64,000 nt of DNA from JBFWUW01 sp050247075 (GCA_050247075.1 JBFWUW010000018.1:1-64000), one strand, 5' to 3'. Counted from the stretch's first letter, positions 35,562 through 44,483 are shown. Numbers and translations are program-made. The notes: a model not told the origin generated them from the sequence alone.

Positions 35562-37346
35562 CTATTCTCTGGAGGCCGCCGGGCTTTCTGCTTGCCACCA
35601 TAGTCGCACGCGGGCCAATGCTTCCTCCGAGCTGCCGTGGCAGCGGTAGCCCAACCATTCAAATTCGTCCGTCAGTTCGGCGTTGGCTTTGGCCAGTCCG
35701 AAAGACTCGGGCAGAGCGTCGTGCCGCTTCAGCAGAATAGCGGCGGCGGTGGCCCCCAACTGTGATCCCGCGGCCATATCGACGACAAGTGGATCGGTCC
35801 TGTCCAACAGCCCGGCCAGCCAAGTGTCGGTTCTTGGCCAGGCATCACGGCGGGCGATCGACAATGCGGCGATCCAACCCATGTGGTAGCGGGCTTGCCG
35901 CGTGGGCGGCTCGATCCGGCCGCTTTCAATCGCTTTGACCAGACCGGGGACTGCCTCGCTGGTGCCGCATTGGGCCAGAATCAGGCAGATGCAATTATGA
36001 CGGCTAATGCGGCCCAGGTCGCCAAACAGCGGATGGCTTGCGGACGGACCGGTCTCCTCCTTGAGGAAATGGCCATCTTCTACCCGTTGGAAATAAGGGC
36101 CGGCGAATCGTGACAATGCCGCCGGATCGAGGTCGAACAACAACCCCAGTTCGTCGGGACTCAATGATTGGCCGCGCTGCAAGTAGCGGTCTAGCGTGCG
36201 GCGGCTAGCCTCCGTCCAACGGTCCGCGTCGGGCAGGCGGACTTCTTGCTCGTGCCGCATGCGGCGGTACGGCGTGGAGAGATTGACCAGTCGAAACTGC
36301 GCTCCGCTGACGCGCGGATGCGGAAAGAGTATCCCCACCGGATAGTCCCCCGGTGCCAAGGAATTGCCGCTGGCGCAATGGGCCGTAGAGTCATCTACCC
36401 GGTCGAAATGCGTCGGCCGCAGGCCATGTTCGGGCGTGGTGGGAACATCAACGTACAGGTATTGCAGGCCCAGATTGCGCCCGTTCTCCCAGTATTCAGC
36501 CACCAGAACCGGCCGAGTCCATTCCAACAAAGGCTCTAACTGGCGGCGGGCCTCGGCCGGCAGTTTCAAGTCGGCCAGTTTCTCCTCCAACCGTGGCCGT
36601 AGTTTGGCCGCGCCATCGTCGTTGGCCAGCACATCCAAAAGCTCGCGGGCAGCCGTGGCGTGCGCGATCCAAGCGGCAGCATGGCCCGCGGGGGGCGACG
36701 GCGCAGCGAGCCGATCGAGCCAGAGGGTGATTCGTTCCTCATCAGCCTGATCGTGGTTGCTGGCCGGCATGTCGCTCAACAACCAGGCAGCGCGAACACG
36801 GCTCCAAGCTTGTAACAACATCGACCGATCGGCGGCAACAAGATGCTCATCCGCCAGCGACTGCTTCAGTTGGTTCCGTATCGGAGCAATTTGTTCGGGA
36901 TCACGCAGGAGTCTGGTAAGTTGCCGCTCGGCCGCCTCGCGCTCGGCAAAAGTGCCCTGGGTCAAACGCGACAGCAATGCCGCCGGCTCGACCTTTTCCA
37001 GAGGCGGTTCAATGTCGGCCCGCATGAAGGAAGCCAGTTGTGGCAACAATGGTTCCAGTAATTTACGGGCTTCAAACGAAAGATCGGCGGAATGCCACGC
37101 GCGTTGAATCTCTTGGGCCGCCACGTCCGCGGTAGCCGGGTCGGCGGCCAATGCCTTCAGTTGGGCCGCGGCCTGGTGTCGAGCGGTGTACTGGGCATGT
37201 TCCAGATTGGCCAGGCAGGCCGCGCACGCGCTTCTGGCTTGGGCGGCGGCATCCTCGCGCGTCTTGGCGGTAGGGGGCTCCGACAGGGCGGCTGTGGGCG
37301 CAAGTCCTACGCTTAGGCAGGCTATAACCGCAAGCAAGTGTTTCAC
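35562..37346 (-). CDS. Secreted HEAT-like repeat protein, unknown
   Basis: Secreted protein of 594 residues. The GTG at 37346 is chosen: AGGAGG lies seven bases upstream and the N-terminus MKHLLAVIACLSVGLAPTAALSEPP is a signal peptide; the longer ATG frame has neither. Residues 30-270 are alpha-helical with HEAT-like units (for example LLSRLTQGTFAEREAAERQLTRLLRDPEQI). A beta-rich segment about 285-365 (PVLVAEYWENGRNLGLQYLYVDVPTTPEHGLRPTHFD) and a second helical part ending in DMAAGSQLGATAAAILLKRHDA follow. Planctomycetes carry many such scaffold proteins. The upstream 337 bp faces the divergent serA. Confidence 0.75.
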   Translation of the reverse strand: MKHLLAVIACLSVGLAPTAALSEPPTAKTREDAAAQARSACAACLANLEHAQYTARHQAAAQLKALAADPATADVAAQEIQRAWHSADLSFEARKLLEPLLPQLASFMRADIEPPLEKVEPAALLSRLTQGTFAEREAAERQLTRLLRDPEQIAPIRNQLKQSLADEHLVAADRSMLLQAWSRVRAAWLLSDMPASNHDQADEERITLWLDRLAAPSPPAGHAAAWIAHATAARELLDVLANDDGAAKLRPRLEEKLADLKLPAEARRQLEPLLEWTRPVLVAEYWENGRNLGLQYLYVDVPTTPEHGLRPTHFDRVDDSTAHCASGNSLAPGDYPVGILFPHPRVSGAQFRLVNLSTPYRRMRHEQEVRLPDADRWTEASRRTLDRYLQRGQSLSPDELGLLFDLDPAALSRFAGPYFQRVEDGHFLKEETGPSASHPLFGDLGRISRHNCICLILAQCGTSEAVPGLVKAIESGRIEPPTRQARYHMGWIAALSIARRDAWPRTDTWLAGLLDRTDPLVVDMAAGSQLGATAAAILLKRHDALPESFGLAKANAELTDEFEWLGYRCHGSSEEALARVRLWWQAESPAASRE

Positions 37347-37683
37347 GCCGGCTCCTCCTGAACCAGTACAGTGGGCGGAAACAGGCACCGCCGGCGGGAT
37401 GATACTGAGGCATTCCCCGCACGCCCATGCCGATTCGAGAATTGCCTTGCCGAGGCCAAACATGGGGCAAATGCGCTTGTGCTGGCCGTTGCTGGCACGG
37501 CTTTGCTAGCAGTTCCCCCAAATCCGGCCTCGAAACCTCCCGCCATCAGCGATAGAATCGGCGGCTGGCACGAGTATGGATTCGTGCTAAGTACGAAAAG
37601 TTTGGCATGTCGCCGCCGGCAGGGCCGCGCGGCACGGGCCGAACGTCGCCGGCGGGACGAAGCCGCCCGAGGAGAGCACCGGA
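37347..37683. other. Divergent intergenic region before serA
   Basis: This 337-bp stretch lies between the HEAT-like secreted gene and serA. Apart from the two ribosome sites at its ends I see no gene. A short G/C-rich imperfect repeat (CGCCGGCAGGG, CGCCGGCGGGA) occurs at about 37613-37662. No convincing promoter hexamers or riboswitch-like structure were found by eye. Confidence 0.4.
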
Positions 37684-39360
37684 ATGCTCACGTTGGATCA
37701 ACCCCGCAAACCCTTCTCCGCCAGCCAAAAACCAATCATGCATCGCGTTATCGTACTCGACAAACTTGCTCAAGAAGGCCTCGACCTGTTGAAGGCATCG
37801 CCCGGCCTGGAATACGAAGTCCGCACCGGCCTGAAAGGCGAAGACCTGCGGGCCGCGCTGGCCGAGTTCGATGGCGCCATTTGCCGTAGCGGCGTCAAGA
37901 TCACCGCCGAGTCGCTGGCTGGCAACAAACGGCTCAAAGCCATCGTGCGGGCCGGCGTGGGAACCGACAACATCGACAAGGCTGCCGCCACGCGCCTGGG
38001 CATCGTGGTGATGAACACGCCGGCCGGCAACACCATCAGCACGGCCGAACATACCGTGGCGATGATGCTGGCCCTGTCGCGCAATATCGCACCCGCCCAC
38101 CAAAGCCTGGTCGCCCACACTTGGGAACGCAACAAGTACATGGGAACCCAGTTGGCCGGCAAGACCTTGGGCATCATTGGCCTGGGCCGCATCGGCCAGG
38201 CGGTAGCCCAGCGCGCCAAGGCCCTGGAGATGCGGCTGGTGGGCTTCGACCCTTTCCTGTCGAAAGAGCGGGCGCAAGAGCTGGGCGTGGAGTTGATTGC
38301 CACCGTGCCCGACCTGTTGCCACAGGTGGACTACTTGACGGTCCACACGCCGCTGACCGAGGAAACAACCAATCTCGTGGGCTTTAAGGAATTGGACATC
38401 TTGCGGCCTGGCGTGCGGTTGGTGAACTGCGCCCGCGGCGGCATCTATCAAGAAGAAGCCCTGGTTGAGGGCCTGAAGGCGGGCAAGATCGCCGGCGTGG
38501 CTTTGGATGTCTTCGTCAACGAACCTTGCACCGATAGCCCGCTGTTTGGCATGCCAGGCGTGGTCTGTACCCCACACTTGGGTGCCAGCACCGAAGAGGC
38601 ACAAACCAGTGTGGCGGTTGAAGGCGTGGGCCTGCTGACCGACTACCTGACAACCGGCGCTATTCGCCACGCGGTCAACGTTCCGTCCATCGACCCCAAG
38701 CGGTTGGCGGCCCTTCGCGGCTACCTGGATGTGGCTTACCGGCTGGGCTTGCTGTCGGCCCAATATGCCGGCGCTCCGGCGCGTAGTTGCCGGCTGACCT
38801 ACCGGGGCGAAGTTGCCAGCAAAGAGACCAAACTCCTCTCGGCCACGTTCGCGGCGGGCTTTTTGCAGCACGCCCTGGAGGAAGAAGTCAACGTCGTCAA
38901 TGCCGAGGTCTTGCTCCGCGAGCGGGGCATTGAACTGATTGAACAAAGCAATCAAGAGATGGGGGCATTCAGCTCCATGATTACCGCCGAGGTTGTCACC
39001 GAACGCGGCTCGCGCGTGGCCGCCGGGACCTTGTTTGGCCACGAAATGGCCCGCCTGGTGCAACTGGGCGAACATCGGCTGGATGCCTATCTCGATGGTG
39101 TCCTGCTGGTCTTTACCCACCACGACGTCCCCGGCATTATCGGCCGGGTGGGAACCATTTTCGGCAGCCACAAGGTGAATATCGCCCAGATGGCCGTGGG
39201 ACGGGCGCATCGCGGGGGCGAAGCCATCGGCGTGTTAAATGTCGATGAGCAGCCTTCGCCCGCCGCGCTGAAAGAGGTCGCCGCGCTGCCAAATATCACC
39301 AGCGTGACCGTTATCAAGCTGCCGCAAGCGGGTGAATTTCCGGCCTGGCTGGGGGGGTGA
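37684..39360 (+). CDS. serA: D-3-phosphoglycerate dehydrogenase SerA
   Basis: First enzyme of serine synthesis, oxidising 3-phosphoglycerate to 3-phosphohydroxypyruvate with NAD. The 558 residues fit the long (type I) class: substrate-binding half; NAD site LGIIGLGRIGQAVAQRAKALEM; catalytic Arg in NCARGGIYQEEAL; Glu in FVNEPCTDSPLF; His in VCTPHLGASTEEAQ; then an ASB intervening domain (about 335-475) and an ACT domain (VLLVFTHHDVPGIIGRVGTIFGSHKVNIAQMAVGR) that binds serine for feedback control. GAGGAG lies about nine bases before the ATG at 37684; the next ATG at 37738 starts at HRVIVLDK and is an alternative. Upstream G/C-rich region shows no attenuator. Confidence 0.96.
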   Translation: MLTLDQPRKPFSASQKPIMHRVIVLDKLAQEGLDLLKASPGLEYEVRTGLKGEDLRAALAEFDGAICRSGVKITAESLAGNKRLKAIVRAGVGTDNIDKAAATRLGIVVMNTPAGNTISTAEHTVAMMLALSRNIAPAHQSLVAHTWERNKYMGTQLAGKTLGIIGLGRIGQAVAQRAKALEMRLVGFDPFLSKERAQELGVELIATVPDLLPQVDYLTVHTPLTEETTNLVGFKELDILRPGVRLVNCARGGIYQEEALVEGLKAGKIAGVALDVFVNEPCTDSPLFGMPGVVCTPHLGASTEEAQTSVAVEGVGLLTDYLTTGAIRHAVNVPSIDPKRLAALRGYLDVAYRLGLLSAQYAGAPARSCRLTYRGEVASKETKLLSATFAAGFLQHALEEEVNVVNAEVLLRERGIELIEQSNQEMGAFSSMITAEVVTERGSRVAAGTLFGHEMARLVQLGEHRLDAYLDGVLLVFTHHDVPGIIGRVGTIFGSHKVNIAQMAVGRAHRGGEAIGVLNVDEQPSPAALKEVAALPNITSVTVIKLPQAGEFPAWLGG

Positions 39361-39433
39361 GCAAGCCAGATACCAGGTTGCTTGGCATATACCCTCGAGC
39401 ACGACTCAAGCAAACATGGCGGGAGCCAGGTTG

Positions 39434-39847
39434 CTACGTAGCCGGCCATCCGCTGCGGCTAGCGGTATCGGCGAGAAGCCGGTGCGATCCGTTGGTGATA
39501 AGGCCGCGCAACTTGGCCTGGTAGTCGCCATGGCCCGATTGCAACAACGGCGGAAGCAGGATGGTGGCGACAACATCGCGCATGTCTTCGTCGGGCGATT
39601 CGCCGAATTCTCGGACGATTTGCCAGACATCCTCGGAATGCGTGCCGATAGAGCGGCTGATGACCATCGCGGCTTGCCAACGGCAGTCATGGTCGGGATC
39701 AAGCAACAGCCGCCGGGCCAACGGCAAATATTCGGCCGGCATCTGGCCTGCCTCAATCTGATAACGCATCAGGCGCAAGGCCCGCAGCCGCGCGACAGGA
39801 TCGGGTGACTCGGCCAGATTCGCCAGCGATGCGGGGTGATGCTTCAA
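39434..39847 (-). CDS. HEAT-like protein, overlaps zinc-ribbon gene in another frame
   Basis: Helical region of about 137 residues (KHHPASLANLAESPDPVARLRALRLMRYQI ... DCRWQAAMVISRSIG ... VREFGESPDEDMRDVVATILLPPLL) with HEAT-like repeats. The most economical start is TTG at 39847, which overlaps the stop of the zinc-ribbon gene as TTGA and suggests translational coupling; there is no ribosome site. The same frame is open upstream to 40231 but that part is the shadow of the zinc-ribbon gene. Alternatively the two are one protein joined by a -1 frameshift at the C6 run at 39867-39872, either programmed or by mutation. Confidence 0.5.
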   Translation of the reverse strand: MKHHPASLANLAESPDPVARLRALRLMRYQIEAGQMPAEYLPLARRLLLDPDHDCRWQAAMVISRSIGTHSEDVWQIVREFGESPDEDMRDVVATILLPPLLQSGHGDYQAKLRGLITNGSHRLLADTASRSGWPAT

Positions 39848-40221
39848 CTGGGAAACCGCGGCACGGGGGGAGGCAGCGGCGGTGGGGCCGCGGAGGCCTC
39901 GCCGCGAGATGCACCGCAAGCCAGGCAATTGGCTTCCGACCGGGGATTGCGATTGCCGCAGGCGGAGCACGCCCAAGGCTGCATGGCCTGCTGGATCTGC
40001 TCGCGCGACAATGACAAGACTTCGATCGGCAGATCGCTGTGGCAACCGTCGCAAGTAATGTATTCGCCCAGCGTGCTGGTCGGAAACAGGGGAATGAAAT
40101 AGAGCGTGAAGTAGCGCGACACGCGCACTTGCCAGTACGATGTCTCGGCCATGCACCTGGGGCAAAAAAACAACCCCGATCCTATTCGGCGTTCCTTCGA
40201 AGTCGATCCCCAGATAATCAT
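39844..40221 (-). CDS. Zinc-ribbon protein
   Basis: Protein of 125 residues with two zinc sites: an N-terminal ribbon (FFCPRCMAETSYWQ ... EYITCDGCHS), characteristic of the zinc_ribbon_15 family, and a RanBP2-like single finger (WACSACGNRNPRSEANCLACG, about 85-107). It ends in a proline-rich tail APPPLPPPVPRFPS. The start ATG at 40221 precedes IIWGSTSKERRI. The aromatic/hydrophobic run RYFTLYFIPLFP may touch the membrane. The stop overlaps the start of the HEAT-like frame. Eight Cys confirm a zinc protein; partner and role are unknown. Confidence 0.75.
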   Translation of the reverse strand: MIIWGSTSKERRIGSGLFFCPRCMAETSYWQVRVSRYFTLYFIPLFPTSTLGEYITCDGCHSDLPIEVLSLSREQIQQAMQPWACSACGNRNPRSEANCLACGASRGEASAAPPPLPPPVPRFPS

Positions 40222-40256
40222 TTGTGCCCACACGGTTAAAGGTGCGCGGCGTACAA

Positions 40257-41888
40257 CTAAAAACCTAAAACCTCGACTTCCGTCAAACCCGAGGGACCAT
40301 CCGGCTGCCACATGCTGCGCGGCTGCAGTTTAATGTAGCGGCCGCGAACGAAGGGAATATGCAGCGTCACGCTGTAGTCCGCGGTGGCAACCGCGCCGGG
40401 TGCCTTGGGGATGAGCCCTTCAGCGACGGGCGTTAACAGGGCCGCCGTGGGGCTGACAAAGATCTCGGCCTCTTTCCAACCGCGATACGAGATCCCCCCC
40501 TCGTTGTAGTTCCAAATTCGCACGGCGGTGACGGTTCTCTCCTCTCCCAGGTCGAGCACGATCGACGCTTGTTTGCCGATGGGATGCTTCCACATGGTGG
40601 CTGGGTCGATATCCTCCCACTGGCCGTCCAGGATCGCGCCGGGTGACCCGGTCATGTCTTCGCCAACCACGCGGGCAATCGTGATCCCCTTGAGCGGTTG
40701 CGGTACCACTTGTCGGGTGGCAACCGCCAGGTTCAAGGCAGCCTGGGCCGCGGGACCGGGGGGGCTTTGCCCGGCGTCGGCCGCGATGATGGCCTGCAGC
40801 CTGGCGGGAAGTTCAGCCAATTGCTGTTGTTGTTCGTCCGTTAGTTCAACATCGAGACCGCGGCGGGCTTCCAGATCGGTCTGCTTGTGCATCGACATGG
40901 CGCGATGCAGGGCCGTCAGCGCGGCGGGCAACTCCGGCCCGTCTTGAAACACCAGCGGCAGCAGCGAAACCACGGTTTCGGCCGGCGGATCGACTGCACT
41001 GGCCAGGCCCGCCAGCGCGGCTTCGCGTTGCTCGGCCGTTTCAGCCACCAGGGCCAGCTTCAGCAACGGCTGGCCGGCACCCGGATGCGACGTCTTTTCG
41101 ATCTCTTTGATGGCGGCAGGCCAACAAGCTTGTTGGGACGTGCGGCTCAAGACGGCCACCATGGCCGGCAGCGTCCGCTGCGGTTGATTGAACATCCGCA
41201 GAGTCTCCAGGGAGTTTTCCACCAGCTTGGCATCTTCGCTTTGCAAAGACTTGAGCAACAACGGCAAGGCCGCATCGGACTTTTCCCAAAGCTGCGTGCG
41301 AGCCGCCTTGATATCGGCCCGTTTGTCGGATGAGAGCAGTTTGATGGCTGAACGCAGTTCGCGTTGTTGGCGGCGGCGGTCTTCAATCGTTTCCTTGAAC
41401 TGATTGGCGGCTGCCGCCTGCTCGGATGTGGGCGCGGCGGCCAGTACTTTTTCCAGAGCCGTGGTGGCGATCTCGAACTCACCGTCGGCCAGCGCGGTTT
41501 CGGCCTCGTCCAGCAGTTTTGCGCGGCGTTCATCGGCCATCCCCTCGCGGGCAGCTTGCAGCTCTTGGTCGAGCTTCGCCAATTGCTGAACTTGCTCTGG
41601 CGAAAGGTCGGCCTTCGCTTCGCGCAGTTTCGCCAGGGCTTCTTCGGCCTCGGACAGCTCAACGCCCTCCACATGTTGACTCGCCGCCTCAATCATGGCG
41701 GCGTAATCTGGCTTGGGCGGTTCCGGCGGGGTGGGAACATCGGCGGGTAGAGGACCAGGAGTGGCCTGTTCTGGGGCTGGTTGAGCCACATCCGCCGGCG
41801 GAGGCGACGATGAATTGCAGCCCCAACAGGCAACGCCCAACATGGCCCCTAGCAAACCGTACCAGGCCAGCGTTCGATTTCGTCGCAT
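40257..41888 (-). CDS. Secreted HEAT and discoidin-like domain lipoprotein
   Basis: Exported protein of 543 residues with a probable lipoprotein signal (LLGAMLGVACWGC; the lipobox is weak, so plain secretion is possible). After a Pro-rich linker (about 28-60) comes a helical coiled region (about 62-190), HEAT-like repeats (about 195-345) and a C-terminal beta-sandwich resembling F5/8 type C (discoidin) domains (about 395-543: DLGEERTVTAVRIWNYN ... RYIKLQPRSMWQPDGPSGLTEVEVLGF) that typically binds sugars. It is divergent from the DnaJ-like gene. Likely cell-wall or polysaccharide related. Confidence 0.75.
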   Translation of the reverse strand: MRRNRTLAWYGLLGAMLGVACWGCNSSSPPPADVAQPAPEQATPGPLPADVPTPPEPPKPDYAAMIEAASQHVEGVELSEAEEALAKLREAKADLSPEQVQQLAKLDQELQAAREGMADERRAKLLDEAETALADGEFEIATTALEKVLAAAPTSEQAAAANQFKETIEDRRRQQRELRSAIKLLSSDKRADIKAARTQLWEKSDAALPLLLKSLQSEDAKLVENSLETLRMFNQPQRTLPAMVAVLSRTSQQACWPAAIKEIEKTSHPGAGQPLLKLALVAETAEQREAALAGLASAVDPPAETVVSLLPLVFQDGPELPAALTALHRAMSMHKQTDLEARRGLDVELTDEQQQQLAELPARLQAIIAADAGQSPPGPAAQAALNLAVATRQVVPQPLKGITIARVVGEDMTGSPGAILDGQWEDIDPATMWKHPIGKQASIVLDLGEERTVTAVRIWNYNEGGISYRGWKEAEIFVSPTAALLTPVAEGLIPKAPGAVATADYSVTLHIPFVRGRYIKLQPRSMWQPDGPSGLTEVEVLGF

Positions 41889-42242
41889 CGTCCAATAACT
41901 CCTCGATAAAGACTGGCCGCAGCCAGGGGACAGTTAGGTGAAGGATTGAGCACCCTATCGTAACCCGGCGATCCGTCGGTAGGCAACCAATCCGGAGGCT
42001 GGGAAATGGCGATTGTTGGAAATCGCGAAGGAGCGGCCCGCGGAGAAGCTGTCAGCCATCAGCTTCGGGCAACTGCCGCCCCTAAAGCACCGCCCGCGGC
42101 GTAAACGTGCAACTAACTGATGGCTGCCGACTTCTCCGCCCCCCGAATCGCTTGCTGGCCAGACCGCCAACGCCGTAGAATAAAGGCGAGCTGTCGAAGG
42201 CACTTTTCACAATGCTGCTTCACCCCCATATAGATTGAGTTC
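41889..42242. other. Divergent intergenic region with long imperfect stem-loop
   Basis: This 354-bp stretch separates the discoidin-domain gene from the DnaJ-like gene. It holds the 100-nt stem-loop at 42040-42139 described separately. I see no open frame worth calling and no clear promoter hexamers. Confidence 0.5.
42040..42139. repeat. Imperfect 23-bp inverted repeat (100-nt stem-loop)
   Basis: Arms at 42040-42062 (GCGGAGAAGCTGTCAGCCAT...) and 42117-42139 pair at 19 of 23 positions, with mismatches clustered in the middle, around a 54-nt loop. Its size is close to the nested element at 29462-29561 but the sequence is different. It may be a structured leader RNA or the remnant of a miniature mobile element. 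Confidence 0.6.
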
Positions 42243-43205
42243 ATGGCGGAAGATTACTACCAGACTCTCGGGCTTGCCCGAAATGCCTCGGCGGACGACA
42301 TTCAAAAGGCTTACCGCGAAATGGCGCGGAAGTACCACCCCGACGTAAATCCCGATAAGAACGCCAAGCAAAAGTTTCAGGAGGTCCAACGCGCCTTCGA
42401 TGTGCTGGGCGACGCCAAGAAACGGGCCATGTATGACCGGCATGGCCATGCCTTTGACGAAGCGGGGCCGCGCGGGCCGCAATCCGGTGGCCGCCCAGGC
42501 GGGGCCGGGTTCGAGGATTTCGACTTTTCGCAATTTTTTGGCGGCCAGCAACCCGTCGGCGGGCAGTATGGCGGAGACCCCATGGGGGGCCTGGGTGATA
42601 TTTTCTCGCAGTTTCGTCAAGGGCAGCCGCGCGGCGGGCGGCGCAAGGCCGCCCGTCCCCCAACCACCGACTTGCGGCACGAATTGCAGATTTCGTTCGA
42701 GACAGCCGTCTTGGGGGGGTCGCAAGAGATTAGCCTGCAACGCCCCAGTGGCGAAGTTGATACCATCGCCGTTAAGATTCCGGCTGGTATCGAAGATGGC
42801 AAAGAGTTGCGGGTGCGCGGCCAGGGTGAAGAGATCGAACCGGGTGGCCCGCGCGGCAATTTGCTGCTGGCCATTCGCGTGGGAGACCATCGCTGGTTCA
42901 CGCGGCGGGGGCTGAACCTGTACGTCCGCGTCCCTGTCACGTTGGGTGAAGCGGCCGGGGGCGGTACCGTGGATGTCCCCACTCCCTATGGCACGGTCGG
43001 CCTGCGCGTACCAGCTTGTACTTCCGGCGGTGCCAAACTGCGCATCAAAGGGCACGGCATCCGTCCCGCCAAGGGCGAGCCGGGCGACTTGTTCGCCGAG
43101 ATTCAGGTCATGCTTCCCAAGCCGCTCGATCCGGCGGAAATTGAAGCATTGAAGAAGATCGACGAAAAACATCCCGCGGAACCGCGGCAAGAATTGAAAT
43201 GGTAG
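42243..43205 (+). CDS. cbpA: DnaJ-like co-chaperone, CbpA type
   Basis: Hsp70 co-chaperone of 320 residues. The J domain (1-70) has the HPD motif in MARKYHPDVNPDKNAKQKF; a Gly/Phe-rich linker follows (about 80-140). There is no cysteine-rich zinc finger; two C-terminal substrate-binding beta domains (about 145-310; VDTIAVKIPAGIEDGKELRVRGQGEEIEPGGPRGNLLLAI ... LRIKGHGI) complete the protein. Loss of the zinc finger separates CbpA from DnaJ. It stimulates DnaK ATPase and may replace DnaJ under stress. Start ATG at 42243. It is followed after ten bases by a small membrane protein. Confidence 0.92.
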   Translation: MAEDYYQTLGLARNASADDIQKAYREMARKYHPDVNPDKNAKQKFQEVQRAFDVLGDAKKRAMYDRHGHAFDEAGPRGPQSGGRPGGAGFEDFDFSQFFGGQQPVGGQYGGDPMGGLGDIFSQFRQGQPRGGRRKAARPPTTDLRHELQISFETAVLGGSQEISLQRPSGEVDTIAVKIPAGIEDGKELRVRGQGEEIEPGGPRGNLLLAIRVGDHRWFTRRGLNLYVRVPVTLGEAAGGGTVDVPTPYGTVGLRVPACTSGGAKLRIKGHGIRPAKGEPGDLFAEIQVMLPKPLDPAEIEALKKIDEKHPAEPRQELKW

Positions 43206-43215
43206 GCGGGCCGCG

Positions 43216-43491
43216 ATGGAAGTGAATACCGATACGCCGCAAACGGCCCCGCGAAAGATGGATCCCGTCACGCGGGCACGGGTGATTATGGCCTTTTGGG
43301 GTTTCTTGTTGACGGGTGCGGTTCTGGTAGCCTTGGTGATGTTGCTGGGCCGCATGGTTCGGCGGCGTGCCCGGCTGCACATCGGACCAAGCCGTTATGG
43401 TGTTGCGCCGTTGGATAGCGGCCCGCTTCCTCCGCGCGATCCACCCCAAGATTCGCCGGTGAACCGCCTGAACCAGGACGAAACCAACTAA
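43216..43491 (+). CDS. Small single-pass membrane protein, unknown
   Basis: Protein of 91 residues with one transmembrane segment (about 25-46, IMAFWGFLLTGAVLVALVMLLG) followed by a basic stop-transfer patch (RRRARL) and a Pro/Asp-rich cytoplasmic tail. No recognised family. It sits ten bases after the CbpA gene and 11 bases before rnpA, all on the same strand, so these probably form one transcript. Confidence 0.7.
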   Translation: MEVNTDTPQTAPRKMDPVTRARVIMAFWGFLLTGAVLVALVMLLGRMVRRRARLHIGPSRYGVAPLDSGPLPPRDPPQDSPVNRLNQDETN

Positions 43492-43502
43492 CGGTACTTG
43501 TC

Positions 43503-43877
43503 GTGACAGAACCACCAGCCCGCTTGCAATTTCGTCCTGCCCAGCGGTTGCGCGCTGGCGGCGATTTTAAGCGGGTCTATCAACGCAAGCGTTCCGTGGC
43601 CGACGGCGTGTTGATCGTCTACGGTTGCGAGAGCGAGTTGCCCCATCCCCGGTTAGGCTTGTCGGTTTCGCGAAAGGTCGGAAATGCGGTCACCCGCAAT
43701 CGTTGGAAGCGGCTGATTCGCGAGGCCTTTCGCCTGGCGCAAGTCCGGTTACCCGCCGGCGTCGATTTGGTGGTCTTGCCGCGGCCCGGCGTGACGCCCC
43801 AGTTAGAGCCGATTCGCCGTTCGCTCGTCGATGCCGCCCGGCGGCTGGCCCGCAAGCTGCAAGCCGGCGGCCCATGA
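43503..43877 (+). CDS. rnpA: Ribonuclease P protein component RnpA
   Basis: Protein subunit of RNase P, which binds the RNA subunit and pre-tRNA leaders. The 124 residues contain the RNR motif in [26 protein letters not shown] and the conserved LVVLPRPGV strand. Start GTG at 43503. YidD overlaps its last codons as ATGA. In most bacteria rpmH lies just upstream; here the upstream genes encode a CbpA-like co-chaperone and a small membrane protein. Confidence 0.95.
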   Translation: MTEPPARLQFRPAQRLRAGGDFKRVYQRKRSVADGVLIVYGCESELPHPRLGLSVSRKVGNAVTRNRWKRLIREAFRLAQVRLPAGVDLVVLPRPGVTPQLEPIRRSLVDAARRLARKLQAGGP

Positions 43878-44113
43878 TGCGCATCGCTCGTTGGATCATC
43901 GAACTGCCGGCGGCGACCTTGATCTTGTTCGTCCGCGGTTACAAGCGTTTCATCAGCCCTTGGCTGGGGCGGAATTGCCGTTTCCAGCCGACGTGCAGCG
44001 AGTACTTCATCGGGGCGGTGCAAAAACATGGAGCCATCGTGGGAACCGCCCGCGGCATTTGGCGCATTTGCCGCTGCCACCCCTTTCATCCCGGCGGTTA
44101 CGATCCTCCGTAG
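43874..44113 (+). CDS. yidD: Membrane protein insertion efficiency factor YidD
   Basis: Small membrane-associated protein of 79 residues that helps insert proteins via YidC. Diagnostic [33 protein letters not shown] and [11 protein letters not shown], with the family's conserved cysteines. The ATG at 43874 overlaps the rnpA stop by four bases, giving translational coupling. yidC is not adjacent, which departs from the common rnpA-yidD-yidC order. Confidence 0.96.
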   Translation: MMRIARWIIELPAATLILFVRGYKRFISPWLGRNCRFQPTCSEYFIGAVQKHGAIVGTARGIWRICRCHPFHPGGYDPP

Positions 44114-44219
44114 TTGCGGTTGATCGTGAATCGGCGGCACGGGGCTCTTGGCTGTTCAACGGCCTGCCGCGAGCGCCCCGGTTCATTACACTACCACAGG
44201 CTTTTAGGGAGGTTGTCGC

Positions 44220-44453
44220 ATGGTGTTGCCAGAAGTCATTCTTTACACCCGCCGCGGCTGCCATCTTTGCGACGACGCCCGCGACCTGCTGCAACGGCAC
44301 GGGCTACGGCCGCAATCCGTCGATATCGACGAAGATCCCGCCTTGCAGGCACGCTTTACCCAATGCGTGCCGGTCGTGTTTATCGACGGCCGCGAGCGGT
44401 TCCGCGGCCGCATCGACGAAGTGTTGCTGCGCCGGCTATTGCGCCGCCCGTAG
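44220..44453 (+). CDS. Mini-glutaredoxin (thioredoxin-fold)
   Basis: Cytoplasmic protein of 77 residues. The redox motif Cys14-His-Leu-Cys17 (YTRRGCHLCDDARDLL) and the later cis-proline segment CVPVVFIDG fit the glutaredoxin-like/DUF836 family, shortened compared with classic glutaredoxins of about 85 residues. These reduce disulfides or serve as Fe-S or thiol transfer partners. The ATG at 44220 follows AGGGAGG by seven bases. Confidence 0.88.
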   Translation: MVLPEVILYTRRGCHLCDDARDLLQRHGLRPQSVDIDEDPALQARFTQCVPVVFIDGRERFRGRIDEVLLRRLLRRP

Positions 44454-44465
44454 AACGATTACATG

Positions 44466-44483
44466 TGGCGAACACGTTCGCCA
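44466..44483. repeat. Near-perfect 18-bp palindrome
   Basis: TGGCGAAC-AC-GTTCGCCA lies 12 bases after the glutaredoxin stop. It could be a weak transcription terminator without a T tract or a protein-binding site. No other copy noted. Confidence 0.4.

Noticed and set aside
37546..39210. A 554-codon open frame on the minus strand opposite serA
   Set aside because: serA on the plus strand is unmistakable; the antisense frame is Gln/His-rich with no recognised domain.
41960..41990. Possible CCTA...TAGG hairpin upstream of the discoidin-domain gene
   Set aside because: Only short and poorly paired; not distinguishable from background.
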